Source: Renibacterium sp043789415 (lineage in GTDB: Bacteria; Actinomycetota; Actinomycetes; Actinomycetales; Micrococcaceae). From it: a DNA stretch of 64,000 nucleotides. Of this stretch, positions 7,476-15,665 are shown piece by piece. The stretch spans positions 186,001 through 250,000 of the forward strand of contig NZ_JBDLLW010000001.1 of assembly GCF_043789415.1 (NCBI RefSeq), read 5' to 3'. The notes under the pieces are model-generated. The model saw nothing but the letters and a program-made list of their open reading frames with translations, had not been told where the DNA came from and did not search any database. The position numbers and the translations under genes are program-made. Position 1 is the stretch's first letter; each line of letters starts with the position of its first letter.

Positions 7476-8519
7476 CTAGCCACGCTCCCAGTAGCTCGGG
7501 CCAACAGGTTCATGGAAATCGCTCTGCGCAACCAGATAGCCCTCTGAATCCACGGTGATCGGCAATTGCGGAAGCGGCCGCTTAGCGGGACCGAAGATCA
7601 CCTTGCACTCTTGAGTGAGATCGAAGGTCGACTGATGGCAAGGGCACAGCAAGTGGTGGGTCTGCTGCTCATAGAGAGCAACCGGGCAGCCGACGTGCGT
7701 GCAGATCTTGGAATAGGCGACAATGCCGTTGTATCCCCAGCCTTCACGCCCGGGGGAGGGATGCAGTTCATCAGGGTTCAAGCGCATTAGCAACACAACG
7801 GCCTTGGCCTTTTCGTTGAGCTTGCCTTCTTCGAGTTCGTTCAGACCATCCGGGATGACGTGGAAGGCAGAACCGATAGTGACATCGGCAGCCTTAATCG
7901 GGGTTCCGGTGGGGTCCTTGACCAGGCGAGTGCCTTCTTTCCACATGGTGTGGCGAAGCTTGTTCACATCGGGGTTCAGATCGAGATCACGGAACATCAC
8001 GATGGCCGGCAGCGGAGCCAGGGCAATCGCGCCGATCAGGGTGTTGCGGATCAACGGACGGCGCTTGATGCCGCTCTCTTCCGCAATGGTCTCAACGATC
8101 TCCACCGCGTCGCGGCGATCTGCTTCGCTACGCAGCTCATGGCGTTCCTCGGTGACCTCATGATCGGGCATCAGGGACTTGGCCCAGTGCACGATGCCAG
8201 TGCCGATGCCCAGCATGGCAAAGGCGGTGCCGAGGCCGAGCAGCATATTCTGCAAACGCAACGCGCCGATGGACTGATCCAGATGGACGCCGAAGTACGC
8301 GAAGAAAAAGAGCAAAGTACCGAGCACCGAGATCAGGAAGAGCACCACAACCTGGCGCTCGGCCCGCTTAGCAGCGCGAGGATTAGTATCAGCTAGCCGG
8401 GGGCGGTGCGGCGGAAGTCCAGGATCTTCGAACTTCTGCAATACCGTCTGACCAGCCTTAGCTTCGACCTCCGATGTGCTTTCCGGCTTTGCCGGATGGT
8501 CGTCACTATGGTCGCCCAT
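7476..8519 (-). CDS. qcrA: Cytochrome bc1 complex, Rieske iron-sulfur subunit
   Basis: A 347-residue Rieske protein of the actinobacterial type with three N-terminal membrane helices (about 57-80, 92-112 and 170-185) instead of one. The [2Fe-2S] site is CTHVGC at 273-278 and CPCH at 292-295, giving two Cys and two His ligands and the bracing disulfide. The following GPAKRPLPQLP segment is the conserved proline loop. It passes electrons from menaquinol at QcrB to the haems of QcrC. It lies third in the ctaE-qcrC-qcrA-qcrB operon, with an 82-base gap from qcrC that contains a small hairpin (CCCGA/TCGGG at 8581-8594). Confidence 0.97.
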   Translation of the reverse strand: MGDHSDDHPAKPESTSEVEAKAGQTVLQKFEDPGLPPHRPRLADTNPRAAKRAERQVVVLFLISVLGTLLFFFAYFGVHLDQSIGALRLQNMLLGLGTAFAMLGIGTGIVHWAKSLMPDHEVTEERHELRSEADRRDAVEIVETIAEESGIKRRPLIRNTLIGAIALAPLPAIVMFRDLDLNPDVNKLRHTMWKEGTRLVKDPTGTPIKAADVTIGSAFHVIPDGLNELEEGKLNEKAKAVVLLMRLNPDELHPSPGREGWGYNGIVAYSKICTHVGCPVALYEQQTHHLLCPCHQSTFDLTQECKVIFGPAKRPLPQLPITVDSEGYLVAQSDFHEPVGPSYWERG

Positions 8520-8601
8520 TGTCCCTGACCCTTCTGTCGTCCCGTTATCTGGGAAATCTTAATAATTCAGTCGAAATAGACCCGATCTCTCGGGCCAAAA
8601 T

Positions 8602-9390
8602 TTAGGAAGTGCGTGAAGTCAGCCAGATAGTGAAGGCGATAACCAGGCCCAGACCGGCGATCCAGACGAACAAGCCTTCAGAAACCGGGCCCAGGGCGCC
8701 GAGATCGTTACCGCCGGGGGAGCCGTTCTTCTCAATCGTCTCCAGGAAGGTGATGATATTGCGCTTCTGCTCGGGAGTGATGTTGGCATCGTTGAACACC
8801 GGCATGTTCTGCGGGCCGGTGATCATGGCTTCGTAGATATGGTTCGGAGTCACTCCGGCCAGCGAAGGCGCGAACTTACCCTGGGTCAGCGCACCGCCGG
8901 CGGCGGCAGCGTTGTGGCACATTGCGCAGTTCACCCGGAACAGCTCGCCACCCTCAGCGGCATCGCCCTTGCCATCGAGGAATTCAGCGGATGGCACCGA
9001 AGGGCCAGCGCCCAGGCTAGCGACATAGGCAGCGAGTTGCTTGGTCTGCTCCTCGTTGAACTGGGCTGGCTTCTGCTGCGCCTGCGGGCCCTGGGCCTGC
9101 AGCGGCATCCTGCCGGTTCCCACCTGGAAGTCAACGGCAGCGGCGCCTACTCCGACCAGGGACGGTCCGGCGGCAGAGCCGCTTGCGCCCATCCCATGGC
9201 AGGTGGCGCAGTTGGCGATGAAGAGCTTCTCGCCCTCTTTCACCTCGTCCGCACTGTAGCTGGTGGTCTCCGCCTTGGCCTGATTGACCGAGGTTGCCAG
9301 GGTGTAAAGACCACCGGTGAGCAACAAGCCCATCAACAGTAGTGCGAGGACGGCTAGTGGATGCCGTCTTTTCTGTGAAAGTGCCTTCAC
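8602..9390 (-). CDS. qcrC: Cytochrome bc1 complex, dihaem cytochrome c subunit
   Basis: A 262-residue protein with two cytochrome c domains: CATCHG at 61-66 and CAMCHN at 155-160. Met residues in RMP and NMP motifs are candidate axial ligands. An N-terminal signal anchor (about 11-33) and a C-terminal membrane helix (about 240-259) hold the haems on the outer face. In Actinomycetota this dihaem subunit replaces a separate soluble cytochrome c and hands electrons directly to the oxidase. It lies between ctaE and qcrA in the same direction. Confidence 0.97.
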   Translation of the reverse strand: MKALSQKRRHPLAVLALLLMGLLLTGGLYTLATSVNQAKAETTSYSADEVKEGEKLFIANCATCHGMGASGSAAGPSLVGVGAAAVDFQVGTGRMPLQAQGPQAQQKPAQFNEEQTKQLAAYVASLGAGPSVPSAEFLDGKGDAAEGGELFRVNCAMCHNAAAAGGALTQGKFAPSLAGVTPNHIYEAMITGPQNMPVFNDANITPEQKRNIITFLETIEKNGSPGGNDLGALGPVSEGLFVWIAGLGLVIAFTIWLTSRTS

Positions 9391-9468
9391 CGGGTGCTTC
9401 CTTTACTTCTGGTCTGACTGGCTTCCATGAGCCGGGGCTTGAATTCTTCCGCTGGTGGAAAACTGAGC

Positions 9469-10107
9469 TTATTTGAGCACATAGATCACGAGGAACAGGC
9501 CGATCCAGACCACGTCAACGAAGTGCCAGTAGTACGAGGTCACGATTGCGCTGGTGGCCTCGAAGTGACCGAATTTCTTGGCCGCGTAAGCACGTCCGAT
9601 GATGAACAGGAAGGCGATCAAGCCACCGAGGACGTGCAGCCCGTGGAAGCCAGTGGTCATGTAGAAGGCCGAGCCATAAGCGTTAGATGAAAGCGTGACG
9701 TGCTCACTGACCAGCATGGCGTACTCAGTGGACTGGCCGGCGACGAAGATGCCGCCCAGGATGAAGGTCAGGAAGAACCACTCGACCATGCCCCAGCGGG
9801 CGAAGCCGAACAGACCGCCGGTACGGCGGGCCTGCAATCGTTCTGCGGCAAAGACGCCCATCTGGCAGCTGAAGGAACTGGAGACCAGCACGATGGTGTT
9901 GATCAGCGCGAAGGGGAAGTTCAGCTTGGCAGCTTCCTCGTTCCACAACTGGCCCGAGGTGGAGCGGAGCGTGAAATACATGGCAAATAGCCCGGCGAAG
10001 AACATCAACTCGCTAGAAAGCCAGACGACGGTTCCCACGGAAACCATGTTCGGACGGTTCAGCGTGGGGTGTGCCGGGGCGCTTGGGTTTTGGGTCACAG
10101 ACGTCAC
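9469..10107 (-). CDS. ctaE: Cytochrome c oxidase subunit III
   Basis: A 212-residue membrane protein of the haem-copper oxidase subunit III family, with helices such as MVSVGTVVWLSSELMFFAGLFAMYF, and FHGLHVLGGLIAFLFIIG followed by a final HFVDVVWIGLFLVIYVL. The actinobacterial form lacks the two first helices of the mitochondrial protein. The GTG at 10107 is chosen because the family N-terminus (TQNPSAPAHPTLNRPNMVSVG) starts there; a longer reading to 10236 adds residues unlike the family and runs through the promoter. A -10-like CATAAT ends 7 bases before this GTG, so the message is probably leaderless. Confidence 0.93.
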   Translation of the reverse strand: MTSVTQNPSAPAHPTLNRPNMVSVGTVVWLSSELMFFAGLFAMYFTLRSTSGQLWNEEAAKLNFPFALINTIVLVSSSFSCQMGVFAAERLQARRTGGLFGFARWGMVEWFFLTFILGGIFVAGQSTEYAMLVSEHVTLSSNAYGSAFYMTTGFHGLHVLGGLIAFLFIIGRAYAAKKFGHFEATSAIVTSYYWHFVDVVWIGLFLVIYVLK

Positions 10108-10143
10108 ATAGACATTATGTCTATAAAACTGCTCAGTGCCCAA
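10107..10143 (-). promoter_or_regulatory. ctaE-qcrCAB promoter with overlapping inverted repeat
   Basis: On the minus strand TTGGGC (10138-10143), an 18-base spacer and CATAAT (10114-10119) form a sigma-A-like promoter whose start would fall on the ctaE GTG. The inverted repeat ATAGACAT-T-ATGTCTAT (10108-10124) covers the -10 element and initiation region, so a protein bound there could control the operon. The binding protein is unknown. Confidence 0.6.
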
Positions 10144-10261
10144 TGCAAAATGCCTATGAACGCATCTTTTTCTACAAACGTGCGAAAACTCACGGAAGTT
10201 CCGCAACTCCATCGGATGGTCACATTGGCCGCTCACGCTCAGACCTCGGTAGCATCGTCAC

Positions 10262-11317
10262 GTGATGGTTCCCGAAAATACCCCGCATCCGAGCTGGCCG
10301 CTACTGCTGACCGAGCTCATCAACGGGCACGATTTGAGCTCTCAGCAGACCGAATGGGCGATGAACACCATCATGGCTGGAAACGCCAGCGACGCACAGA
10401 TCGCCGGGTTCCTGGTAGCACTTCGGGCAAAGGGCGAGACCATCGGTGAGATTTCCGGATTGGCTCAGGCGATGCTCTCGCACGCCAAGCCGCTCGAAGT
10501 CAGTGGTGAGGCGCTCGACATCGTGGGCACCGGCGGCGACCGGCTGAACACTGTGAATATCTCCACGATGGCCGCCCTGGTCTGTGCGGGTGCCGGTGTC
10601 AGGGTGGTCAAACACGGCAACCGGGCTTCCTCGTCCGCTGCCGGTTCGGCTGATGTCCTGGAAGCGCTCGGCGTCCGCCTGGATCTTTCGGTCGACGCCG
10701 TGGCGCGCGCCGTCGAAGAAGTCGGCATCACTTTCTGCTTCGCTCAGGTCTTCCATCCTTCATTCCGCTACACCTCGGTGCCACGGCGTGAGATGGCGAT
10801 CCCCACAGCGCTGAACTTCCTCGGTCCGCTCACTAATCCGGCCCGGGTGGCAGCCTCCGCGGTGGGAGTCGCCGATGCCAGGATGGCGCCACTAGTAGCC
10901 GGGGTACTGGCGGCCCATGGCAGTCGTGGCCTGGTATTTCGGGGAGAAGACGGCTTGGACGAACTCACCACCACGAGCGCCTCGACGATCTGGGAAATCC
11001 GGCACGGCGAAGTCCACCAGTCACGGCTGGATCCTCTGGATCTAGGGATTCCGCGGGCCACCATCGACCAGCTACGCGGGCAGGATGCGGAGTTTAACGC
11101 CCGGGTCGCCAAGGAGACTTTCGCCGGAGCCAAGGGCGCGGTGAGAGATGCCGTGCTGCTCAATGCGGCCGCCGGATTGGTGGCCTTCGACCCGGAAGAC
11201 CAGGGCAACTTAGAAGATCGACTAGCCGCTGCTTTACGCAGAGCGGAAGCGGCTATCGACGGCGGCCAGGCCCAGGCAGCGCTTGAGCGCTGGGCTATTT
11301 TCAGCGCTCAGAACTAA
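10262..11317 (+). CDS. trpD: Anthranilate phosphoribosyltransferase
   Basis: A 351-residue enzyme that joins anthranilate to PRPP in the second committed step of tryptophan synthesis. The N-terminal helical domain (QTEWAMNTIMAGNASDAQIAGFLVALRAKGET) is followed by the PRPP motif GTGGDRLNTVNISTMAA and KHGNRASSSAAGSADVLEALG; NFLGPLTNP lies near residue 185. It stands alone here, away from other trp genes, which is common next to ctaE in this group. The start is GTG at 10262 with an ATG directly after it. A -10-like TAGCAT ends 6 bases before the GTG, again suggesting a leaderless transcript. Confidence 0.96.
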   Translation: MMVPENTPHPSWPLLLTELINGHDLSSQQTEWAMNTIMAGNASDAQIAGFLVALRAKGETIGEISGLAQAMLSHAKPLEVSGEALDIVGTGGDRLNTVNISTMAALVCAGAGVRVVKHGNRASSSAAGSADVLEALGVRLDLSVDAVARAVEEVGITFCFAQVFHPSFRYTSVPRREMAIPTALNFLGPLTNPARVAASAVGVADARMAPLVAGVLAAHGSRGLVFRGEDGLDELTTTSASTIWEIRHGEVHQSRLDPLDLGIPRATIDQLRGQDAEFNARVAKETFAGAKGAVRDAVLLNAAAGLVAFDPEDQGNLEDRLAAALRRAEAAIDGGQAQAALERWAIFSAQN

Positions 11318-11362
11318 GCCGAGTGCTCAGGCCCTTTCAGTTGGACTGACCGCGCTGAGAAA

Positions 11363-11647
11363 TCAGTGCTCGAAGCCCAGTGAGAACGCGGCGTCAAGAT
11401 CGTGCTTGGAATAAGCTCGAAACGAGATATGGGTGGTAGTAGCCTGAACGCCCTCAACTTTGGAAAGCCGATCCGCGATCACATCAGCCAGCGCTTCATG
11501 CTGAGCCACCCGGGCCACGGCGATCAGATCCCATTCCCCGGTCACCGAGTAGACCTCGCTGATACCTTCGATCTCGGAGATCTCCTGAGCTGCTTCGGGA
11601 ATCCGGTCGACACGGGTCTTGATCAGAACGAATGCGGTAATCACCAT
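11363..11647 (-). CDS. Lrp/AsnC ligand-binding (RAM) domain protein without DNA-binding domain
   Basis: A 94-residue protein that is only the RAM (ACT-like) domain of Lrp/AsnC regulators: ITAFVLIKTRVDRIPEAAQEISEIEGISEVYSVTGEWDLIAVARV, then GVQATTTHISFRAY. There is no helix-turn-helix and no room for one before the ATG. Such stand-alone RAM proteins are common in Actinomycetota. They may sense amino acids and combine with full-length Lrp proteins, but their role is poorly known. It lies 6 bases downstream of the DUF3054 gene in the same direction, so the two are probably co-transcribed, and tail to tail with trpD. Confidence 0.88.
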   Translation of the reverse strand: MVITAFVLIKTRVDRIPEAAQEISEIEGISEVYSVTGEWDLIAVARVAQHEALADVIADRLSKVEGVQATTTHISFRAYSKHDLDAAFSLGFEH

Positions 11648-11653
11648 CCCAGA

Positions 11654-12073
11654 CTAACCCAAGCGACGAGTTTTGCGGCGCGTCAGATAACCGGCGATCA
11701 CCCGGTGCCCCAGTAAGAACACCCCGAGCACAATCCCGGCGACCAGGATAAAACTCAGTTCAGCGGTTTTCCCGCTGAGGATCCTCAAGACCATTCCGGC
11801 GAGTACTGTGATCAGCCAGAGGCAGACCCCGTGGGGCCACAGCCGGAGCGGAGCGCGCCACAGCCGAGCCGCTAACCAGCCGAGCAATACCCCCACTACA
11901 AAAGGCCATGCGGTGAGCAGCACTCCGAGTACCAGGTTCTCTTCCTGATGGCTGGCCCTGCCGATGGCGGCGAAAACCAAGACCAGAATCAGGTCCGCGA
12001 GAAAGGCGTAGCCGATCAAGCCTCGTTGAGGCGCAGTGCTGGCAGACTGAGGGGTGCCGGGGGTGAATGCCAT
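11654..12073 (-). CDS. DUF3054 family integral membrane protein
   Basis: A 139-residue protein with four predicted membrane helices (about 20-40, 48-68, 82-98 and 107-127) and a basic C-terminus (YLTRRKTRRLG). The segments FLADLILVLVFAAIGRASH, WPFVVGVLLGW and LWPHGVCLWLITVLAGMVLR match the DUF3054 family found widely in actinomycetes. Its function is unknown; the family is restricted to the membrane and has no catalytic motif. It is transcribed just ahead of the RAM-domain gene. The next 107 bases upstream separate it from a divergent phosphatase gene. Confidence 0.88.
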   Translation of the reverse strand: MAFTPGTPQSASTAPQRGLIGYAFLADLILVLVFAAIGRASHQEENLVLGVLLTAWPFVVGVLLGWLAARLWRAPLRLWPHGVCLWLITVLAGMVLRILSGKTAELSFILVAGIVLGVFLLGHRVIAGYLTRRKTRRLG

Positions 12074-12180
12074 CCTCGCAGGCTAGCAGTGCAACACCCT
12101 GGCTCGGCAAATCCGCCGAGCCAGCCGGTTCCTAGCGAGCTGCGGATCCGGGCCAAGATCAGACCAGGAGAGGAACGAGC

Positions 12181-12912
12181 GTGCAGATCGATTTTGCCTG
12201 GGGTCTCAGCGGAGCCTTAGCCATCTGTGAGCCACACAGCATCGCTGTGGTACACGACATTTTGAGTTTCTCCACCACCGTGGAGATCGCAGTGCAGCGC
12301 GGTATCGAAGTACTTCCCTATCCTTCACGCTCTGCGGGCGCAGCGGACTACGCTAAGCAGCAGCGAGCCTCGCTGGCCGGCTCACGTCAGCAACGCGAGA
12401 GCTTGACGCTCTCACCTTCCTCGATCGCCGGAGCAGCTGAACCGCTGCCGGCCCGACTCGTCCTGCCATCACCGAATGGTGCAACCATCAGTGCGGCGCT
12501 AGCCGACCGCGGTACCGAAGTGTTTGCGGCTTGCTTACGGAATTCGCTGGCCACGGCCGAATACCTGGTAGGGCTGAATTCACCACGAGTGGTCAGCATT
12601 GCGGCGGGGGAGTACTGGCCAGATGGCACTTACCGGCCCGCCATCGAGGATCTGATCGGCGCTGCCAGGCTGATCAGCGCGCTCTCCAGCTCGAGGGGCA
12701 GCGCCCTGACCCTTTCCGATGCAGCGCGTCTTTCACTCGCCAGCCTGCAGGCGGTAGAAGAGGAGATTCCGGCGGTAATCCAGCGTTCGCCCAGCGGCCA
12801 GGAACTGATCGAACGGGGATTCATGGACGACGTCGAACTCGCCTGCCAGCTCGACGTCAGCAACGTGGTAACCCACTATCGGCCAAGCAGCTCGAGTTTC
12901 ACGGCGGTCTAG
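12181..12912 (+). CDS. 2-phosphosulfolactate phosphatase (ComB) family protein
   Basis: A 243-residue member of the ComB fold. The N-terminal segment VVHDILSFSTTVEIAVQRG, the middle RLVLPSPNGATISAAL and the stretch VSIAAGEYWPDGTYRPAIEDLIGAARLI carry the family's conserved SPNG, AGE and EDL motifs, which bind Mg2+ and phosphate. In methanogens ComB removes phosphate from 2-phosphosulfolactate in coenzyme M synthesis. Actinomycetes do not make coenzyme M, so the substrate here is open. The start is GTG with GAGAGGAAC upstream. Its stop TAG shares bases with the stop of the convergent anti-sigma gene (CTAG at 12909-12912). Confidence 0.85.
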   Translation: MQIDFAWGLSGALAICEPHSIAVVHDILSFSTTVEIAVQRGIEVLPYPSRSAGAADYAKQQRASLAGSRQQRESLTLSPSSIAGAAEPLPARLVLPSPNGATISAALADRGTEVFAACLRNSLATAEYLVGLNSPRVVSIAAGEYWPDGTYRPAIEDLIGAARLISALSSSRGSALTLSDAARLSLASLQAVEEEIPAVIQRSPSGQELIERGFMDDVELACQLDVSNVVTHYRPSSSSFTAV

Positions 12913-13637
12913 AGCTGAGCTCGAACAGCAACCTCTCCGGTGTCCGCCCAGCGAACTTCGATCTTCGCGATTTGGCTCACCGGAACCATAATGGTGGCCA
13001 CCGGGAAGATCTCCGGGTCCTTGGTCGATTTCCAGCTGGCAGCCACGGTTTCCTGCCCTTGTTTATCGGTGACCACTAACTGATAGGAATTAGAACCGGA
13101 GCCATAATAGGGCTGTCCGGATCCGCCGTCGAAATGCTTGCAGACCCATTCGAGCTGGGTTCCCCAGGCCACCGGCAAAGCTTTGCCGGTCACCGTGAAG
13201 TTAGCGGCATCCACCGCGGTGAAGTTGAGCGGAACCGCCAGAGCTTGCTGAGTCTGAGCCTGGCTCTCCCTGGGCACCACCACCACGGTGACCGCGACGG
13301 CTGCGGCAGCGACTGCCAGGCCTGCCACCGCGGTGAAGAGTCTTTTACGCCGTTTGTCCCGGCGAACCCGATCGGCGAGTAAAGGCAGCACTTCAGCTGC
13401 GCTCTGGTGCGGCGGAGGCGGCGGAGCGAGCAATTCCTCGGCCTGCCCGACAGGCAGCGCGGCGAGGATGCCGGGTAGGCCCGCTAGCTCGGTGACGGCC
13501 TTCCGGCAGGATCCGCAGAGCGAGAGGTGCTCTTCGAAATCATGTCGGTCTTTGGGGGAGAGGCTGCCCAGCACATAGGCGGCATCCCATTCAGCAAAAC
13601 GATCATTATGCCGACCCACGGGCTCTTGCTGGCTCAT
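12909..13637 (-). CDS. RskA-type zinc-finger anti-sigma factor
   Basis: A 242-residue single-pass membrane protein. The N-terminal cytoplasmic anti-sigma domain has the H-x3-C-x2-C motif at H37, C41 and C44, which binds the sigma factor. A proline-rich linker is followed by one membrane helix at about 101-121, and the C-terminal extracytoplasmic RskA domain contains a cysteine in LEWVCKHFDGG. Family members release their sigma factor after regulated proteolysis of the outer part. The start overlaps the sigma gene stop by ATGA, so the pair is translationally coupled. Confidence 0.93.
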   Translation of the reverse strand: MSQQEPVGRHNDRFAEWDAAYVLGSLSPKDRHDFEEHLSLCGSCRKAVTELAGLPGILAALPVGQAEELLAPPPPPHQSAAEVLPLLADRVRRDKRRKRLFTAVAGLAVAAAAVAVTVVVVPRESQAQTQQALAVPLNFTAVDAANFTVTGKALPVAWGTQLEWVCKHFDGGSGQPYYGSGSNSYQLVVTDKQGQETVAASWKSTKDPEIFPVATIMVPVSQIAKIEVRWADTGEVAVRAQL

Positions 13638-14152
13638 TGGGTCACCCCTCTTTCTTGCAGGGCCAATTTCATGGCCCTTAAGGCGTAGTGCATTCTGGAT
13701 TTGACGGTGCCCTCGGGAATGCCCAGTTCGGCCGAGATCTCCCGGACTGAGAGCGAGCGATAGTAGCCGTGAAGCAGGATCTGGCGATGTTCAGCGGAAA
13801 GCACGGAAAGCGCTTCGGAGATCAGCCAGGAGTCCAGAACTCGGTCTGTGGCGTCTGTCTGGCTCTCCTCCGGAGGCTGGTCGGTGCCGATTTCATGCCG
13901 ATTCCTGGCGCTTCGCCAATGGTCTACCACGAGGTTCCTGGCAACCGTGAATAGCCAGGCTCGCACCGCAGCTTCGGGCCGTGCCAATACCTCGGGACGC
14001 TGCCATGCCCGAAACAGGGCTTCCTGGATGATGTCCTCGGCCTGCTTATGATCTCCCGTGAGCCGGGTGACGAAACGCTCCAGGTCGGCGGCATGGGATT
14101 CATAGAGGGCATGCAGCAACTGCTGCTGAGCGTCCAGGCTCGATGAATTCAT
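13634..14152 (-). CDS. ECF RNA polymerase sigma factor (SigK/SigL-like)
   Basis: A 172-residue group 4 sigma factor. Region 2 spans about 14-82 (ADLERFVTRLTGDHKQAEDIIQEALFRAWQ... VRAWLFTVARNLVVDHWR) and region 4 about 105-162 (LSAEHRQILLHGYYRSLSVREISAELGIPEGTVKSRMHYALRAMK). The ATG at 14152 has GGAGGGGG just upstream; a longer open frame to 14395 is rejected because it would overlap the divergent ArsR gene and its promoter. The downstream gene encodes its anti-sigma factor. The regulon cannot be seen; related pairs respond to envelope or redox stress. Confidence 0.93.
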   Translation of the reverse strand: MNSSSLDAQQQLLHALYESHAADLERFVTRLTGDHKQAEDIIQEALFRAWQRPEVLARPEAAVRAWLFTVARNLVVDHWRSARNRHEIGTDQPPEESQTDATDRVLDSWLISEALSVLSAEHRQILLHGYYRSLSVREISAELGIPEGTVKSRMHYALRAMKLALQERGVTQ

Positions 14153-14228
14153 TTCCCCCTCCACAGCCTTATGACGAAGTGACAGGGAAAAAGGTTCATA
14201 CCCAAACTCTAGATCCCTCATCCAACCG

Positions 14229-14272
14229 AAATATAAATATTTCTTGACAATATATTTTGTCGGAAGCAGAAT
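14229..14272 (+). promoter_or_regulatory. Promoter of the ArsR-SRPBCC operon with AT-rich inverted repeat
   Basis: TTGACA (14244-14249), 17 bases and CAGAAT (14267-14272) form a near-consensus promoter; the ArsR ATG at 14280 begins at the expected transcription start, so the transcript is probably leaderless. The arms AAATATA (14229-14235) and TATATTT (14251-14257) flank the -35 element and are a plausible ArsR operator. Confidence 0.7.
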
Positions 14273-14279
14273 GGAGAGC

Positions 14280-14894
14280 ATGGAAAAGCTCGCGGTTATC
14301 GATGATCCAGCGGCGGCGGAAGCCACCTTGGACCCGATCCGTTCAGCCCTTTTAGCGGGCCTGCGCGAACCGACTTCCGCGACCATGCTCGCCAAGAGAT
14401 TGGGGCTGCCACGACAAAAAGTGAATTACCACCTGAAGATGCTCGAACAACACGGCTTAGTGGAGCTCATTGAGGAACGACGCAAGGGAAACACCAATGA
14501 GCGGCTGCTGCAAGCCGTGGCCGCCAGCTTCGTGATTTCGCCGCAGGCCCTGGACAGCCTTCGCCCGAACCCCGGGGAGCTGCCCGATCACTTCTCCGCT
14601 CGCTGGCTGATCTCCTTGGCTGCCACTTTGATTCACGATGTCGGCAGCCTGCTGAAAGGAGCAAAGGCCGCTAGGCAGGAACTCGCAACCTTCGCTTTGG
14701 ACGGCGAGGTCCGCTTTGCCAGTCTGGCCAGCCGAGCGGCCTTCATCGAGGAGCTGAGCCAGCAGGTGGCTGCTCTGGCGGAGAAGTATCACGACGCCGA
14801 AAGCCCTGGCGGGCGCCGTCACCGGATGGTATTTGCGCTTCATCCGAGCCTGAAAACCCCGGACAGCACTAAAAACATCGAACTTCAACCATAG
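14280..14894 (+). CDS. ArsR-type (HTH_20) winged-helix regulator
   Basis: A 204-residue regulator. Residues 19-75 form the winged helix (RSALLAGLREPTSATMLAKRLGLPRQKVNYHLKMLEQHGLVELIEERRKGNTNERLLQAV); the long C-terminal part is helical, as in actinobacterial ArsR proteins paired with SRPBCC genes, and has no metal-binding CxC. Starts at 14271 and 14280 are both possible. The second is preferred because it coincides with the predicted transcription start; an upstream TTG lies inside the -35 box. It is co-directional with the SRPBCC gene 16 bases downstream and divergent from the sigma factor gene. Confidence 0.88.
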   Translation: MEKLAVIDDPAAAEATLDPIRSALLAGLREPTSATMLAKRLGLPRQKVNYHLKMLEQHGLVELIEERRKGNTNERLLQAVAASFVISPQALDSLRPNPGELPDHFSARWLISLAATLIHDVGSLLKGAKAARQELATFALDGEVRFASLASRAAFIEELSQQVAALAEKYHDAESPGGRRHRMVFALHPSLKTPDSTKNIELQP

Positions 14895-14910
14895 AAACAG
14901 GAGTAAGAAG

Positions 14911-15636
14911 ATGAGCAGGAAATTCGAAGTCCACGCTGAAACCCCCATTGAGGGCACCCCCGAGCAAGTGTGGGATGCCGTGACCACCGGCAACTCCGGC
15001 TGGCTCTGGCCGGTTGAGATGGAGCCTAAACTCGGGGGAACAGGCCCTTGGGGCGCCGTGGTGACCGCTTGGGAGCCTCCCACACACTACGCCAATCACA
15101 TGGAAGGCGAAGGTGGCTTCTATAACACTCTGGATTATCAGATCGAAGAACGCTCCGATGGCAAGACTTGGGTGCGCTATATGCACGCCGGTATCTTCTT
15201 ACAGGATATGGATGACTCGGCGTGGGCGAATCAATACGACGGCGTACTGAAGCATACCGAGTTCTATCAGCACACGCTGGCCGAATACGTTGAGCACTTC
15301 GCGGGCCAGCAGGCCGAGTACGCAGATGTGCAGGGACCGGCCAGCTCAGCCACTGCCGGGTCCTTCACTCTTTTGCAGCGAGCTATCGGAGCCTCGGAAG
15401 CATCGGTTGGCGAAGCGGTGAGCTTTACCGTGCCGGGGAAGGGCGAGGTCAGCGGAGTACTTGATTATTCCACTGAGCACTTTGCCGGGATTCGCACCGA
15501 ACAGGCGCTCTATCGCTTCTTCGGCCGCGATGCCTTTGGCTCCGTGGTCGGCCTGGCAATCCACCAGTTCAAGGGTGAAACGGCAGAAGCCAGCTGGCAG
15601 GATTGGCTGAACAGCCTCTACCCGACCAGCGACTGA
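14911..15636 (+). CDS. SRPBCC/AHSA1-family protein
   Basis: A 241-residue protein of the START/Bet v1-like fold. The N-terminal half begins FEVHAETPIEGTPEQVWDAVTTGNSGWLWPVEMEP, the AHSA1 pattern of a beta strand, a helix and a substrate cavity. The family includes Hsp90 ATPase activator relatives, but bacterial forms mostly bind unknown hydrophobic ligands. Genes of this kind are very often preceded by an ArsR regulator, as here, and the pair probably forms one operon under the 14244 promoter. The ribosome site AGGAG is 10 bases before the ATG. A terminator follows. Confidence 0.88.
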   Translation: MSRKFEVHAETPIEGTPEQVWDAVTTGNSGWLWPVEMEPKLGGTGPWGAVVTAWEPPTHYANHMEGEGGFYNTLDYQIEERSDGKTWVRYMHAGIFLQDMDDSAWANQYDGVLKHTEFYQHTLAEYVEHFAGQQAEYADVQGPASSATAGSFTLLQRAIGASEASVGEAVSFTVPGKGEVSGVLDYSTEHFAGIRTEQALYRFFGRDAFGSVVGLAIHQFKGETAEASWQDWLNSLYPTSD

Positions 15637-15665
15637 GCAGCTTAGGTCAGTTCCGAATCTCACCC

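Noticed and set aside
10108..10236. Longer ctaE reading to 10236
   Set aside because: The added residues are unlike subunit III N-termini and the stretch contains the promoter of the operon.
14153..14395. Longer sigma factor start at 14395
   Set aside because: The extension overlaps the divergent ArsR promoter and coding region, its residues do not match sigma region 1 or 2, and the ATG at 14152 has a good ribosome site.
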